This document shows, one piece after another, positions 39,675 to 49,382 of a stretch of DNA of 64,000 nucleotides. Location of the stretch: contig NZ_JAKILC010000020.1 of assembly GCF_023283845.1 (NCBI RefSeq), positions 1-64,000 on the forward strand, written 5' to 3'. Both the position numbers and the translations under genes were made by a program. This DNA comes from Shewanella marinintestina. GTDB taxonomy: Bacteria > Pseudomonadota > Gammaproteobacteria > Enterobacterales > Shewanellaceae. Positions within the stretch are counted from its first letter, which is position 1. Each line of letters begins with the position of its first letter. The notes under the pieces were generated by a model. That model ran no database searches. It saw nothing but the letters and a program-made list of their open reading frames with translations, and had not been told where the DNA came from.

Positions 39675-40280
39675 TTAGTTCTGAATTATTAATTGTGCGA
39701 CTCGCTGTTGTAATTGAGGAATAATTGACGTTTCAAAATCAGGATGCCGCTTTAACCAAATGTTATTTCTAGGGCTTGGGTGTGGCATTACCAGCGTTTT
39801 TGGCCAGCGTGTTTGCCAGTTTGATACTGATTGGCTAACGCTAATTTTTTGTTTTAGATGCCATTCAATTGCATACTTTCCTACAAGTAAAGTGAGCTCA
39901 ATATGCTCAAGCTGGGCTAAAACATCATTGCGCCACTTTACTGCGCACTCTGGGCGGGGAGGTTTATCACCGCTCTTTTTATCTGCAGAGGAATAACTGC
40001 CAGGAAAACAAAACCCCATAGGCACAATGGCAAACAAATTAGGGTCGTAAAATTGCTCTTTAGTCACGCCTAACCAAGCTCTAAGCCGCTCGCCACTCGC
40101 ATCGTCAAAAGGCCTGCCTTTGTGGTGAGTCTTTTGCCCTGGCGCTTGTCCAGCAATAAGGATCTTGGCGTTCTTACCTAGCTGAACAATAGGGTTTGCT
40201 CCTAGTGGCAAACTATCGGCGCAAATTTGGCATTGCTCAATATCAGTTTGTAGTGGAATAAGTTGTTGTTCGCTAGGCAT
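39675..40280 (-). CDS. Uracil-DNA glycosylase superfamily protein
   Basis: 201 residues. CQICADSLP with a CxxC start, ILIAGQAPGQKTHHKGRPFDD, and VMPHPSPRNNIWLKRHP identify the uracil-DNA-glycosylase superfamily. Only one N-terminal CxxC is seen; family 4 enzymes use four cysteines for an iron-sulfur cluster, so whether a cluster is present here is unclear. Enzymatic activity is likely base excision but the substrate is not known. Gene order with the next membrane protein is close (28 bp) and could be an operon. Confidence 0.82.
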   Translation of the reverse strand: MPSEQQLIPLQTDIEQCQICADSLPLGANPIVQLGKNAKILIAGQAPGQKTHHKGRPFDDASGERLRAWLGVTKEQFYDPNLFAIVPMGFCFPGSYSSADKKSGDKPPRPECAVKWRNDVLAQLEHIELTLLVGKYAIEWHLKQKISVSQSVSNWQTRWPKTLVMPHPSPRNNIWLKRHPDFETSIIPQLQQRVAQLIIQN

Positions 40281-40308
40281 CAGTAACCTCAGAGTTAACG
40301 CTAAATCG

Positions 40309-40884
40309 CTAGCTTAATTGGATGATCTTGTACGCCCAATATCCTAAGTAACTATAGGCTATAGCTAATGTCGCCAGTGATATGAACTTTACTTTTATGT
40401 CGGCTTGACTAACCAGTGCAACATGGGCGCAAGCGATAGCAAATACTGCAATAGGGGTAATATAGTACGCGCACAATAGCAGTAGAATCGCCGCAAAAGC
40501 GATAATGAGTGCGCTATTTTTAGTTGGCGCTTTATTAGCTGACAAGTTAAGTTGTAACGGTAATAAACTCAGACCTACGCTAACGATTATCACCCCAATA
40601 TTCATCGAGATTGCGCCCGCTGTATCGAAATAAATTAGCGCGACAAATAGGGCTATCACAGCCGGAATGATAGCGATAAGAGTATGCATTTTAGCAAAAT
40701 TACGTCTGTGGTATTTACCTGTGAAATAGAACAGGCCATTTAGTAATAAATTAAACAAGCTAAAGCCGCCTAAAGTAATGGCAAGCATCAATACGTTAGT
40801 GGTGTCGTTGGCCATTGCAAATGCTGGCAAAGGAGCGAACATTGCAGTGACAATAGTCGCTTTAAGAGTGGTTGAATGAGTCAT
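40309..40884 (-). CDS. Integral membrane protein of unknown function
   Basis: 191 residues with six hydrophobic segments, for example VLMLAITLGGFSLFNLLLNG, TLIAIIPAVIALFVALIYF, ISMNIGVIIVSVGLSLLPL, ALIIAFAAILLLLCAYYI and SLATLAIAYSYLGYWAYKI. The first may be a signal-like segment (MFAPLPAFAMA). No family recognised. It lies 28 bp upstream of the uracil-DNA-glycosylase-family gene on the same strand. Confidence 0.6.
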   Translation of the reverse strand: MTHSTTLKATIVTAMFAPLPAFAMANDTTNVLMLAITLGGFSLFNLLLNGLFYFTGKYHRRNFAKMHTLIAIIPAVIALFVALIYFDTAGAISMNIGVIIVSVGLSLLPLQLNLSANKAPTKNSALIIAFAAILLLLCAYYITPIAVFAIACAHVALVSQADIKVKFISLATLAIAYSYLGYWAYKIIQLS

Positions 40885-41080
40885 GAAAGTACTTTAGATG
40901 AAGTTAATAATATTAAGATCCCTTAAAGCCGCAATAAGTTCAAGGACATCGCTGATTTTAGTGTTATTTTTTGCAAACTTTTATCTTCAGGGTGATCTGC
41001 TTCACTTTATTGGCTGTTCGATATTCGTATTAATGGATGGCTGTTATTACTTTGATTTGAGCTCATAAGTTTGAGGCAAT

Positions 41081-41107
41081 AAAAAACCCGCATTGAGCGG
41101 GTTTTTT
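41081..41107 (-). terminator. Terminator after mtrB
   Basis: AAAAAACCCGC (41081-41091) and GCGGGTTTTTT (41097-41107) around ATTGA; T run on both strands. It ends the mtrCAB unit and may also terminate upstream transcripts from the plus strand. Confidence 0.9.
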
Positions 41108-41125
41108 GATTGTTACAACTATTTA

Positions 41126-43225
41126 CTACAAACGGTAACTCATGCTTAGCATGATTAGGTGTGCATTGTAGTCGTGGCTATTACTGCCAAAACTTAACAC
41201 ATTCCAAATTCCATCTGGAGCGATGTTGTTGGCTGCATCGTTATCTTTGTAGTTTTCCATCTTATAGTCTAAACGAAGATCCATTTTCTCTGTCGCTTTG
41301 TATAAGGCGTAAACATTAACGTTGTGGACTTTGGCGTAGTAATCACCGTAGTCACCAGTAATACCTTGGGTGACTTGAGTGTTACTGTTTGAATCTGAGT
41401 AAGTGTAATCAACACCTAAACGCAGTTTCTGTTCCATTAAGTTGTTGTAGCTAAAACCTGCACCAAGTACATCGACTTGATCTTCAACTACACCAAACCA
41501 GTTTGGTGTACCAAAGTTGCTACTACCCGCTTGCTCTGAATCAATGTTTTGACGGTTATAAAATGCCGTTACAGTGATGTCGTCATTGATTAAGTAACTT
41601 ACACTGGCGTCATAACTCATATCTTTTGATTCAGTTAAGCCAATTTGCGTTTCGTTATAATCATCAAGCGCGTAGCGAGCACCAAAATCTAACGTCAAGC
41701 TATCGATTGGGCTGTGAGTGACACGAGCTTCAATTTGAGTACGATTTCTATCTGCAAGATTGTACTTGCGAAGCAGATCATTTTGCTCACTTGAGGTCCA
41801 TTCAGACGCTTGGTAAGTCGAACCATCACGTTGGCCGTAACTACCTTTTATCCACATGTTCCAGTTGGCAAAAGCGCTAAGTTGGTATTTCGCCCAAAGC
41901 GTGCTTTCTTCAGTCGTTTCACGGTCTTGGTAGCTGCGTTCATCCTTACGATAATCATAACCACCTTCAAGCTTATGACCACGAGCCAGACGGTAGTCTG
42001 CACCTAGTTTTGCTTTGTGAGTCGTGATGTCGTATGGAGTGTTATACGCTGCTTGGCCTGTTGTTGAGTCGATTGAAATCTGCGTCCACTCTTCAACATT
42101 AGTCTTGTTATCACGGTCGCTATAATCATAGCTTGCGTTTAAACGTAATTGACGATTAATACGCGAAACAACCTTAAGGGTTGCACCTTGAGTATCAACA
42201 CGACCATCTAGCGACTCTGTAGGCAATTGGTAGCCATAACCAGAGGTAGTGAAGTCTTGATCTTGCGTCATCTGACCAAAGTACACACGACCATTCATGA
42301 TAGTGCGACCTGCCACGTATTGACCTAGAACAGAAACCGTATGGGCTTCGTTATCTGGATCTAATGACATATAACCAGTGGTTTGTGCTCCAAAAGTTGG
42401 GCTAAATGCATTATCAAATGACAGCTCGCTGTAGGCGTTTTTGAATATAGAACCGTTATAGTTCACCGCCGTATACCAGTTGTTACCAGCAAAGCGCACG
42501 CCAGCTTCAATAGTATCAGTCGTATAATCAACTGGCTCAGCAATCATCATTGATTGATTGTAAAAGCTACCTGAAGCTTGCTTTAAACCTGTTTTGTCTT
42601 CACGTTGGTAATTAACGTAAGTGCTCCACAGTGTTTCAGCTTGGTATTCAAAACCTAATCCTGCGCGTTCACGTTTAAGTGAAAGTTCAAGTGGATTAAG
42701 GCTTGAATATAAGTTTGTCATGTCTTGCGTGCTGCCGCCATGAACCCAATCACCTGGTAAGGTGAGGTCATCGCCACCAACTCCCTGATAAGGACTCATT
42801 GCCTTATCAGTTTTATAGGTAGCGATTTGACGATAGTTAAGGTTTAGATTGTATTGACCTTGCTTACCAACATTAATGTCAGCTCGGCCGTTTTCCATAC
42901 CTAGATTGTCAGCTTCAATTGTTGCTTGATAGCCGTTGTCACCTATGTACTTAACATCAGCGTCAACTTTACCAGCAAAACCGTCTTCGGTGGCAAAAGC
43001 ATTCGCTGAGCGGATGTCGTCACTGTCGCTATAACCTGCGCCAATACCTACAGTGCCCGAAACGCCTTTTTCAACTTTACAGTTTTTACAAACCCACTTC
43101 TCGAATTTTACTTTTTCAGTATTCGCATTTTGAATACCGTAACCGTCAGCAGCGATAGCTGCGCCAGATAGCATTCCGGCATTCGTTAACAAAGCGAGCG
43201 TGACCAAATTTAGTTTGAATTTCAT
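41126..43225 (-). CDS. mtrB: Outer-membrane porin MtrB of the metal-reductase complex
   Basis: 699 residues (MtrB of S. oneidensis is 697). A signal peptide ends near GAAIAADGYG. The mature N-terminus carries the family CXXC pair WVCKNCKVEKG. The remainder is a long beta-barrel of about 26 strands with Tyr-rich strands and a terminal strand HDYNAHLIMLSMSYRL. In the known complex the barrel surrounds MtrA and holds MtrC on the outside, allowing electrons to cross the outer membrane. It lies 12 bp after mtrA, so cotranscribed, and is followed by a strong terminator. Confidence 0.96.
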   Translation of the reverse strand: MKFKLNLVTLALLTNAGMLSGAAIAADGYGIQNANTEKVKFEKWVCKNCKVEKGVSGTVGIGAGYSDSDDIRSANAFATEDGFAGKVDADVKYIGDNGYQATIEADNLGMENGRADINVGKQGQYNLNLNYRQIATYKTDKAMSPYQGVGGDDLTLPGDWVHGGSTQDMTNLYSSLNPLELSLKRERAGLGFEYQAETLWSTYVNYQREDKTGLKQASGSFYNQSMMIAEPVDYTTDTIEAGVRFAGNNWYTAVNYNGSIFKNAYSELSFDNAFSPTFGAQTTGYMSLDPDNEAHTVSVLGQYVAGRTIMNGRVYFGQMTQDQDFTTSGYGYQLPTESLDGRVDTQGATLKVVSRINRQLRLNASYDYSDRDNKTNVEEWTQISIDSTTGQAAYNTPYDITTHKAKLGADYRLARGHKLEGGYDYRKDERSYQDRETTEESTLWAKYQLSAFANWNMWIKGSYGQRDGSTYQASEWTSSEQNDLLRKYNLADRNRTQIEARVTHSPIDSLTLDFGARYALDDYNETQIGLTESKDMSYDASVSYLINDDITVTAFYNRQNIDSEQAGSSNFGTPNWFGVVEDQVDVLGAGFSYNNLMEQKLRLGVDYTYSDSNSNTQVTQGITGDYGDYYAKVHNVNVYALYKATEKMDLRLDYKMENYKDNDAANNIAPDGIWNVLSFGSNSHDYNAHLIMLSMSYRL

Positions 43226-43237
43226 CTTCTCGTCTCC

Positions 43238-44224
43238 TTAGCGCTGGAATAGCTTGCCAGATGGATGGTTTGAACCATGGATCTGGTTGTGACAGTTCAG
43301 ACAGCTACGACCACCCGTCATGGCATTGCCGCCAACAGATGAACCTTGTTCTGTGTTGCCAAATAATGCCTGACCACTATGCGCGGAAGAGTGACATTGC
43401 TGACAAAGCTGTGGAGCTCGAGTTTTAAGCATACCTTCGTTTACGCTGCCATGTGGATTATGGCATGCTACGCAGTCTTCAGTTACGGGTGCATGCTCCC
43501 ACAATTTTGGGCCGCGTTTCTCTGCGTGGCATGAGTAACATGTTTCGTTAACACTTGGCTTAACAAGATCTGCATCGCTCATGGTGCCGTGTGGATTATG
43601 ACAATCACTACACACCATCTGCGCCCATTTCATAGGGTGGCTAGAACGCTTGTTCATGTCAGCTTTTTGCTGAGTATGACAGCTAGTACAGACTTCCATC
43701 TCAGTATTTTTAGACAGAACTGGATCTTTAGCCGTGTGCACTGAGTGACAAGAGGCACAAGCGACGTCTGCATTGTCATGGTGACCACCATTCCAATCCA
43801 TACGCTTGTCATCTTTATGGCAGCTCATACAAACACTGTTTTGTAGCTCTGGTGATAATGTTGATTCTGGGCCAAAGGCGATCATTGGCTCGTTACCGCC
43901 GCGGTTATGTTTACCCATTGGGCCATGACACGCTTCACATTGAAGGCCAGCCATTGGACTTTTGCTTGAGTCAACAGAACCATGAACACCTTTGAACAGA
44001 TCCATCACTTTTTCAGATTTACGGTGACACATTAGGCATGAGTCTGCACCTTTTGGTGAGTACTTACCCTCTGCGAACTTTTGATCCAGTGTGGCTTCAA
44101 CTTCATCAGGTGTCATTTTAGCATCCCACTTAGAGGCCATTGCTGTATGAGCAAAGCCAAGTGAAAGTACTGCCGACGCCATTAAAGCTGGTAGTAGGGA
44201 TTTTAATCTTTTTGTGATTTTCAT
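43238..44224 (-). CDS. mtrA: Periplasmic decaheme cytochrome MtrA
   Basis: 328 residues with ten CXXCH sites spread from about residue 62 to 310 (CLMCH, CEACH, CMSCH, CASCH, CTSCH, CSDCH, CYSCH, CVACH, CQQCH, CLNCH). The signal peptide is cut near AMASKW. MtrA accepts electrons from CymA/periplasmic carriers and passes them through the MtrB barrel to MtrC. The spacing of heme motifs and the conserved CSDCHNPHG and CYSCHAEKRGPKLWEHAP blocks are family traits. It is separated from mtrC by 115 bp with a hairpin and from mtrB by 12 bp. Confidence 0.97.
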   Translation of the reverse strand: MKITKRLKSLLPALMASAVLSLGFAHTAMASKWDAKMTPDEVEATLDQKFAEGKYSPKGADSCLMCHRKSEKVMDLFKGVHGSVDSSKSPMAGLQCEACHGPMGKHNRGGNEPMIAFGPESTLSPELQNSVCMSCHKDDKRMDWNGGHHDNADVACASCHSVHTAKDPVLSKNTEMEVCTSCHTQQKADMNKRSSHPMKWAQMVCSDCHNPHGTMSDADLVKPSVNETCYSCHAEKRGPKLWEHAPVTEDCVACHNPHGSVNEGMLKTRAPQLCQQCHSSAHSGQALFGNTEQGSSVGGNAMTGGRSCLNCHNQIHGSNHPSGKLFQR

Positions 44225-44262
44225 AATAACTTCCTAAACTTGCACAATTTTTAAGAGAAAGT

Positions 44263-44280
44263 GGGGGAGAGGACTCCCCC
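44263..44280 (-). terminator. GC-rich intercistronic hairpin between mtrC and mtrA
   Basis: GGGGGAG (44263-44269) and CTCCCCC (44274-44280) around AGGA. On the minus strand it is followed by ACTTTCTC, with no proper T run, so it likely acts as a processing or attenuation element rather than a full terminator. Confidence 0.55.
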
Positions 44281-44339
44281 TTTTTCAACACTCTTTAACT
44301 CAGCCTTTTACAACTGGAGTTTGAAAAGAGTTGCGCAAA

Positions 44340-46355
44340 TTACATCTTCACCGCAGTGTGATCGGTTGGTGTAGGAGCATGACAGTAGAAACAGGTTTCT
44401 AGCTGCGCAGCATCTTCTGCAATGCCTTTCTCAACATTAACCAACGCGCCTTGACCTTCAGCGTGGGCTGCAAATTTAGCTTCTGATTCAGGGCTATATA
44501 CGTGACAAGACATACACGTTGCAGCAATAGGAGTTGAGTACTCTCCACCAGCTGTTGCTAGAGCACCTTTCTTCTTGAATGCATCAAGGTTTAGGTCGTT
44601 GTGACACTGGTCGCAAGTCATACCAGAAATTGCAGCGTAATCACCAGCGCTGTGAACTTTGTGAAGCTTCAGTTCAAGAGCACCCATGTTTGCGCCGCCG
44701 GCGTAAGTGCCGTCTGGAGTATGACAAGCCACACAGCCATCAACTCCAACAACTGTCTTACCGTCAACGATTTGAGCTAATTGCTCGCTCATTACAAAGC
44801 CTGGGTGGTGAGTGCCTTTGTGGATTTCAAAAGTATCACCGTGACAGCTAACACACGTGTCAAAGTTCACAGAGTCAACATGGCGCATGCTAGGCGCTTC
44901 GCCAGAGAATGTTGCGAAAGCAAGATCTGCTTTCATGCCTGTGTAGTATGCGTCTAGTAGGTAACCATCTTCATCTAAGTTGCCTTCAACAGCCACTTTG
45001 TCACAATCAACAAACTCACCATTTTCAGAACACATAGATAGGCCAGAGAATGTGAATGCAGTGTCTGCATCATCCGCGCCAAATGTTAATGCTTTAGTGG
45101 TGTATACAATGTTGCCTTCTGCATCAATTGTTGCAGCAGCGTCAAGCTTGCCGTTAAGTACTAGGTTAAGGCTATCTTTTCCGTAGTAACCAAGTTTAAC
45201 GTTATTTGGACCGACGTTAGTTGTTGCTTCAACACGTTGTAGCATAGGCAGTAGAGTGGTTGCATTAACCGCTTCGCCATTAGCGTCGATTAGTGAAACT
45301 GTTACTGTTGCTGTCTTATCTTGATTGACAACTAAAGCAGTGTTCATGCCGTAAGTGTCAATAAGCGCTTTAGTTTGTGTAAAGCCTTCAGTGTGGATCT
45401 CTTCAGTCCAGCTAGCGTTATGACATGCGATACAGTTAGAGTTATCTGCTTGCTGAGAGTGGCCTTGGCCAGCTACGAAGTCGATATTGGTGTGACAGCT
45501 AGTACAAGTTTCCATTGTTGGAACACGTGACCAGTTACCCCATTCGCTTAGTTCATCACTACCTTCAGTTGGTGCAACGTGACAAGTAGTACAGTTGTCT
45601 TGAACGATAGCGTGAGCTGTTTCAGCGCTCTTATCCATGTCTCTGCCGTACATTTTTGCGTTGTTATGTACGTTATGGATTAAGTGGTTATAAGCAACTT
45701 GAGGTTTGCCTTTGCTGTCAGCAAGTTCTTGTGTATGACAAGCAGCACAGGTTTCTGAAGAGGTGTAGCCGTGATAAATCTTTTTGCCTTCAGCATGGCA
45801 AGAGTTACAGGTTTCAGTTGCAACAACGTCTTTAGTGTATGTTGCTTCATAACCGGTACCAGAAAAATCTTGAGATAGTTCGGTGCGTGGGACAGTTGTT
45901 TCGCCATCAGCTAGTGTTGAAGCACTTGCGATAATGTTATAACGCTGAGTTAGTTCAGAGTTGTAACCTTCAACCGGAATAGTAAAACGGTAGTTACCGT
46001 TCTTTTGGTCGACAAACTCTTTTTGTGAACCAATGTACTGCCATTCTGCACTGTTACCCGCACCAGTAGCGCCCTGAGGGATAAGTTGTACAACTTTCTT
46101 CACTTCAAGCGCTGTAAGACCAACAACGGGTAGGTCTTCTTCGTTTGTCGCGAATACGTTAATTGTTGGAACGCCGTCAGCGTAAGTTACATCAGTCACT
46201 TTTAGGTTTAGTGTGTTGATATAGTCTGCAGCTGGGCCACCTGGGTTACCAGGATTACCGTCTTTACCATCGTCGCCACCACAACCGGTTAAGGCCATAG
46301 AGACAGCACCTGCTGCTAGAAGCAGCGCTATTTTAGATTTTTTAACATTCATCAT
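44340..46355 (-). CDS. mtrC: Outer-surface decaheme lipoprotein MtrC
   Basis: 671 residues from ATG 46355, the length of S. oneidensis MtrC. The lipobox ends at Cys25 (LTGC). A collagen-like GKDGNPGNPGG tether follows. Ten CXXCH sites in two groups of five: CNSCH, CAACH, CTTCH, CTSCH, CIACH, then CVSCH, CVACH, CDQCH, CMSCH, CFYCH. Between them is a split-barrel domain with a CX8C pair (MCSENGEFVDC), which in characterised MtrC is redox-active and affects flavin binding. The start rests on AGGGA before ATGATG; a GTG at 46379 would put this signal inside the coding region. First gene of mtrCAB. Confidence 0.96.
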   Translation of the reverse strand: MMNVKKSKIALLLAAGAVSMALTGCGGDDGKDGNPGNPGGPAADYINTLNLKVTDVTYADGVPTINVFATNEEDLPVVGLTALEVKKVVQLIPQGATGAGNSAEWQYIGSQKEFVDQKNGNYRFTIPVEGYNSELTQRYNIIASASTLADGETTVPRTELSQDFSGTGYEATYTKDVVATETCNSCHAEGKKIYHGYTSSETCAACHTQELADSKGKPQVAYNHLIHNVHNNAKMYGRDMDKSAETAHAIVQDNCTTCHVAPTEGSDELSEWGNWSRVPTMETCTSCHTNIDFVAGQGHSQQADNSNCIACHNASWTEEIHTEGFTQTKALIDTYGMNTALVVNQDKTATVTVSLIDANGEAVNATTLLPMLQRVEATTNVGPNNVKLGYYGKDSLNLVLNGKLDAAATIDAEGNIVYTTKALTFGADDADTAFTFSGLSMCSENGEFVDCDKVAVEGNLDEDGYLLDAYYTGMKADLAFATFSGEAPSMRHVDSVNFDTCVSCHGDTFEIHKGTHHPGFVMSEQLAQIVDGKTVVGVDGCVACHTPDGTYAGGANMGALELKLHKVHSAGDYAAISGMTCDQCHNDLNLDAFKKKGALATAGGEYSTPIAATCMSCHVYSPESEAKFAAHAEGQGALVNVEKGIAEDAAQLETCFYCHAPTPTDHTAVKM

Positions 46356-46477
46356 TTTTTCCCTGCATAGGTTTGGCACTGTCTTAAACGTGTGGCTCGT
46401 TTTAGGGAAGCCGACTGTAATTTTTTAATTGCCGCTTAAGTCAATGCTGGAAATAAGATTCCCCAAGGAAAGGCTAA

Positions 46478-46549
46478 CGTAATGTAGGGCTAAAATCTGC
46501 ATAACAGATGCTAAGATGTGACCTAGATCTGTCTATTTCTAAAGAGGTA
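46478..46549 (-). promoter_or_regulatory. Regulatory region upstream of mtrC, shared with omcA
   Basis: On the plus strand 46517-46549 reads TGTGA-CCTAGA-TCTGT, then CTATTTCT and AGAGGTA. It matches the element upstream of omcA at 25 of 33 positions. GGCTAAC lies 71 bp toward the gene in both cases (46472-46478). TGTGA-N6-TC suggests a weak CRP site. The remaining 331-bp gap holds the omcA terminator. Confidence 0.6.
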
Positions 46550-46652
46550 TAAAAGGGCAAGGTGAGAGAGAGTGAAAGTTAACAAACTTGAGGGTATGTG
46601 TATGGTTAGTATGGTAATGGTTTTTAAAGCTTGTTAAGTGTTCTGCATATTT

Positions 46653-46679
46653 AAAAAGGGAGGCTAAGCCTCCCTTTTT
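46653..46679 (-). terminator. Terminator after omcA
   Basis: AAAAAGGGAGGC and GCCTCCCTTTTT around TAA. On the minus strand it is followed by a run of T. Confidence 0.9.
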
Positions 46680-46710
46680 CATACTAGCATTTTGCTAAAG
46701 GTTTAACAGC

Positions 46711-48930
46711 TTAGTGGCTGCTTCCCCAGTTCGCGTGTGCTTCTAGTAGTGATGCATCTTTGTGACAAGTTGAACAAGTTTCTTGAACATCTAGCTTCTC
46801 GTACTCAGAAGCTGGAATACCTAGAGTGCTAAGTGAAGCTCCTTCTTGTACCAAGATACCGCCCATTGACTTGATGTGCGAAGCAGCTGATTCATCTAAC
46901 GCGTATGGCGCTTGGTGACAGCTTACACATGCTGCTGTTTGTGGAGAAACAACAAGTTGTTCATTCACACCTGGAGTATACCTTCCGCCATCAGTTGTAC
47001 CGAAGGCTACTGGGGCCGCATCGCCATTAATGTGACTTAGAGAGAAGCCATCTTCACCGTGACACGCTTGACACTCAGCTTTTTTGAAGAACATGTCTCC
47101 AGAGCTGTCGTATAAGTAGTGCTTGCTGTGAACGATATAAGCTAGGTTTGAAGAACCTGCTCCTTTCTTATCACGAGTACCGTTATGACAAGATGCACAA
47201 CCATCAATATCATTGGTGTAACGGTGAGTAATAGAAGTGGTATGACACTGTTGACAGTCACTCATTTCTGCATGCTGAGAACGCGGTGTTTCCGTTACGG
47301 CTGTACCATCTTGTTTAAAGAAGAAAGTGTCAGAAACTAAGTATGGTGCTTCTTGACCGTCTAATTGGTCACCAGCGTCAGAACCATCACCTTTAGTTGG
47401 TGTGCCGTCACTATTTTCTCCTGGTACATAAGTACAAGCTTCACGAACCCCTTTTTCACCAAAACAAACATGTAGTTGACTGCTTAGAGCAATAGTCGCC
47501 CCAGCATCAATAATTGGTTCAATGTTGAAATCAGTAGCCGTGATAGTCGCTGTGATAGTGCCATCAGCATTAGCTGTTAACTTGTTCCAACCGACTTTTT
47601 GATAGTTCACAAGGAAGTCATCAGTTAGTACGCCGTTTACAACGATAGCACTGTTGTAGCCACCATATTTGTATGGACGTTTGTCGATTTGATCAAATGG
47701 CACTAGTTCTTCGCCATCTTTTACGCTGAAGTTAGCTGTAATCGTATCATTTGCATATGTCATGCTATTGAAAACAACTTTTAGCTCAGTGGATTGAGCG
47801 TTATTGTTTTCTGAATAGTGACCACGTTCTGCACCACGGTATCCATCAGGATCGTTGTGACAGCTAACGCAATTTTCTTTGCTTTCAGCGATTTGGTTAT
47901 TTTCGCTATCCCAATGCCAGCTTGGTACTGCATATGGGCTGTTGTGACAGTTCATACAAGTTGCGGTATCAACATCACCTTTCCAAGCATCAGCCATTGC
48001 TAGATTTTCGTCAGGTTGGTGACAAGTTAAGCAGTTTGAAGCTGATTGTGGGTAAATACCGTTGTAGTATGAGTGGCTGTGGATTTCATGAGCCATACCC
48101 TTAATAGAGCCATCATACTCATATGGGGCGCCTACAGCGTTGCCGTCTGTATCTTTGTCTTGCTTCATGTAAGAGTTGTAATCAGCATGACAGAAAGTAC
48201 AAGATTCTAGAGTTACGTGCTTGCCACCGTGCATTGATAATGCACCATCTTGACCTGGACGGTGACAAGATTGACATGTTTCATCTGCGATTACAGCTTT
48301 TGGCTTGTCTTGAGCTGTATCAGAACTTGGCTGCCAGTAGAAGAATGTGTTATTGACTAGGGTAGAGCCTGCGTCGTTGGCAGATTTAACACCTAGATAG
48401 ATACCATTTGTTACTTCTGCGTCGTAAGCGTACTTTTCAAGCGTATCAACAGCTTTGTCTAGTACTAACGTGTAGCTACCGTCACCGTTGTCAGTTAGGC
48501 AGTTTTCGCAGTTTTTACCTTGGAAGTATGAAGAACCTGTGTAATGGCCTTCACCTTTATCTTTATTGAAGTAGCTCAACCAAATTTCACGGTCTGCACC
48601 TTCAACGTTAGTGTCGTCGATATCTTTAACTTTGCCCATACGGCCAAAAGAAACTGCACCGATATCATTTTGCTGTAAACCAAAAACAGCTGCGCCATTT
48701 GCGTCAGCAAGATTAAAGTTTACCGTTAGGAAACCATCTTCGCTTACGCTAGCAGATGTAACTTCAGCTTCTACTTGAGAAACTTCGCCAATTGGCTTAC
48801 CAACTGGACCTGGTTTGCCATCTTCACCATTTTTGCCATCATCACCACTACAACCTGTCATTGCTAATGAAAGCAATCCTGCTGTAAGCAATGCTTTTGA
48901 AGCAGCACTTAGATTAAATTTGTTCATCAT
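46711..48930 (-). CDS. omcA: Outer-surface decaheme lipoprotein OmcA
   Basis: 739 residues from ATG 48930 (S. oneidensis OmcA is 735). The lipobox ends at Cys27 (MTGC); a GKNGEDGKPGP tether follows. Ten CXXCH sites: CQSCH, CTFCH, CLTCH, CMNCH, CVSCH, then CQQCH, CASCH, CQACH, CVSCH, CSTCH. Domain I has a CX2C pair (NCENCLTDNG) and the middle split-barrel domain a CX9C pair (CFGEKGVREAC). It reduces extracellular metal oxides and flavins in concert with MtrC. The start is chosen because GCAGGGACATAAA precedes it; the upstream in-frame ATG (48945) overlaps that signal. Own promoter element and terminator. Confidence 0.94.
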   Translation of the reverse strand: MMNKFNLSAASKALLTAGLLSLAMTGCSGDDGKNGEDGKPGPVGKPIGEVSQVEAEVTSASVSEDGFLTVNFNLADANGAAVFGLQQNDIGAVSFGRMGKVKDIDDTNVEGADREIWLSYFNKDKGEGHYTGSSYFQGKNCENCLTDNGDGSYTLVLDKAVDTLEKYAYDAEVTNGIYLGVKSANDAGSTLVNNTFFYWQPSSDTAQDKPKAVIADETCQSCHRPGQDGALSMHGGKHVTLESCTFCHADYNSYMKQDKDTDGNAVGAPYEYDGSIKGMAHEIHSHSYYNGIYPQSASNCLTCHQPDENLAMADAWKGDVDTATCMNCHNSPYAVPSWHWDSENNQIAESKENCVSCHNDPDGYRGAERGHYSENNNAQSTELKVVFNSMTYANDTITANFSVKDGEELVPFDQIDKRPYKYGGYNSAIVVNGVLTDDFLVNYQKVGWNKLTANADGTITATITATDFNIEPIIDAGATIALSSQLHVCFGEKGVREACTYVPGENSDGTPTKGDGSDAGDQLDGQEAPYLVSDTFFFKQDGTAVTETPRSQHAEMSDCQQCHTTSITHRYTNDIDGCASCHNGTRDKKGAGSSNLAYIVHSKHYLYDSSGDMFFKKAECQACHGEDGFSLSHINGDAAPVAFGTTDGGRYTPGVNEQLVVSPQTAACVSCHQAPYALDESAASHIKSMGGILVQEGASLSTLGIPASEYEKLDVQETCSTCHKDASLLEAHANWGSSH

Positions 48931-49037
48931 TTTATGTCCCTGCAATAGTTTTTAATCATCACTAATTGCAGCTCTTTATAGGAGAACAAACTACATGTAA
49001 CCGCAATTAGTGTGTGGAATTTTATTTCCAACTCTAA

Positions 49038-49115
49038 GGCTAACCAAGAGGGAGCCATTTAGCAGGTGTTTTAACGCCTTTATGTGATTAAGGTCAGACT
49101 ATTTCTTTAGAGGTA
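49038..49115 (-). promoter_or_regulatory. Regulatory region upstream of omcA, shared with mtrC
   Basis: Plus strand 49083-49115 begins TGTGA-TTAAGG-TCAGA and continues CTATTTCT, TT, AGAGGTA. Both the element and the GGCTAAC box (49038-49044) have the same spacing as upstream of mtrC. The remaining 48931-49382 gap holds the undA terminator and no gene. Confidence 0.6.
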
Positions 49116-49303
49116 GTTAGAAAAGTGTGTTTTTAGGACTATTTTAATTATCGATTAATAATTACTCTTTGATAAAAGCAAGGTTGTTGCGTAAATGTAG
49201 TCGGTTTTAAGGGCCGGTTCTAGGGTCTTTATGTAGATGTTTTTTCTTTATTTGCTATAGATATAATCGTGAATAAATAATTTTTTAGCAAAATTAAGAT
49301 ATG

Positions 49304-49334
49304 AAAAAGCGAGAAGAAAATCTTCTCGCTTTTT
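49304..49334 (-). terminator. Terminator after the undA-like gene
   Basis: AAAAAGCGAGAAGA (49304-49317) pairs perfectly with TCTTCTCGCTTTTT (49321-49334); 3-nt loop. Confidence 0.9.
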
Positions 49335-49382
49335 GTTTAAAGTTAACTGGTGCTCTCTTTCTATATCAGAGAGGAAATTAAG

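Noticed and set aside
48931..48945. Longer N-termini beginning MQG for OmcA and the UndA-like protein
   Set aside because: The ATG of MQG lies in ATGCAGGG, where AGGG is the ribosome-binding site of the next ATG; the shorter form gives a normal lipoprotein signal peptide.
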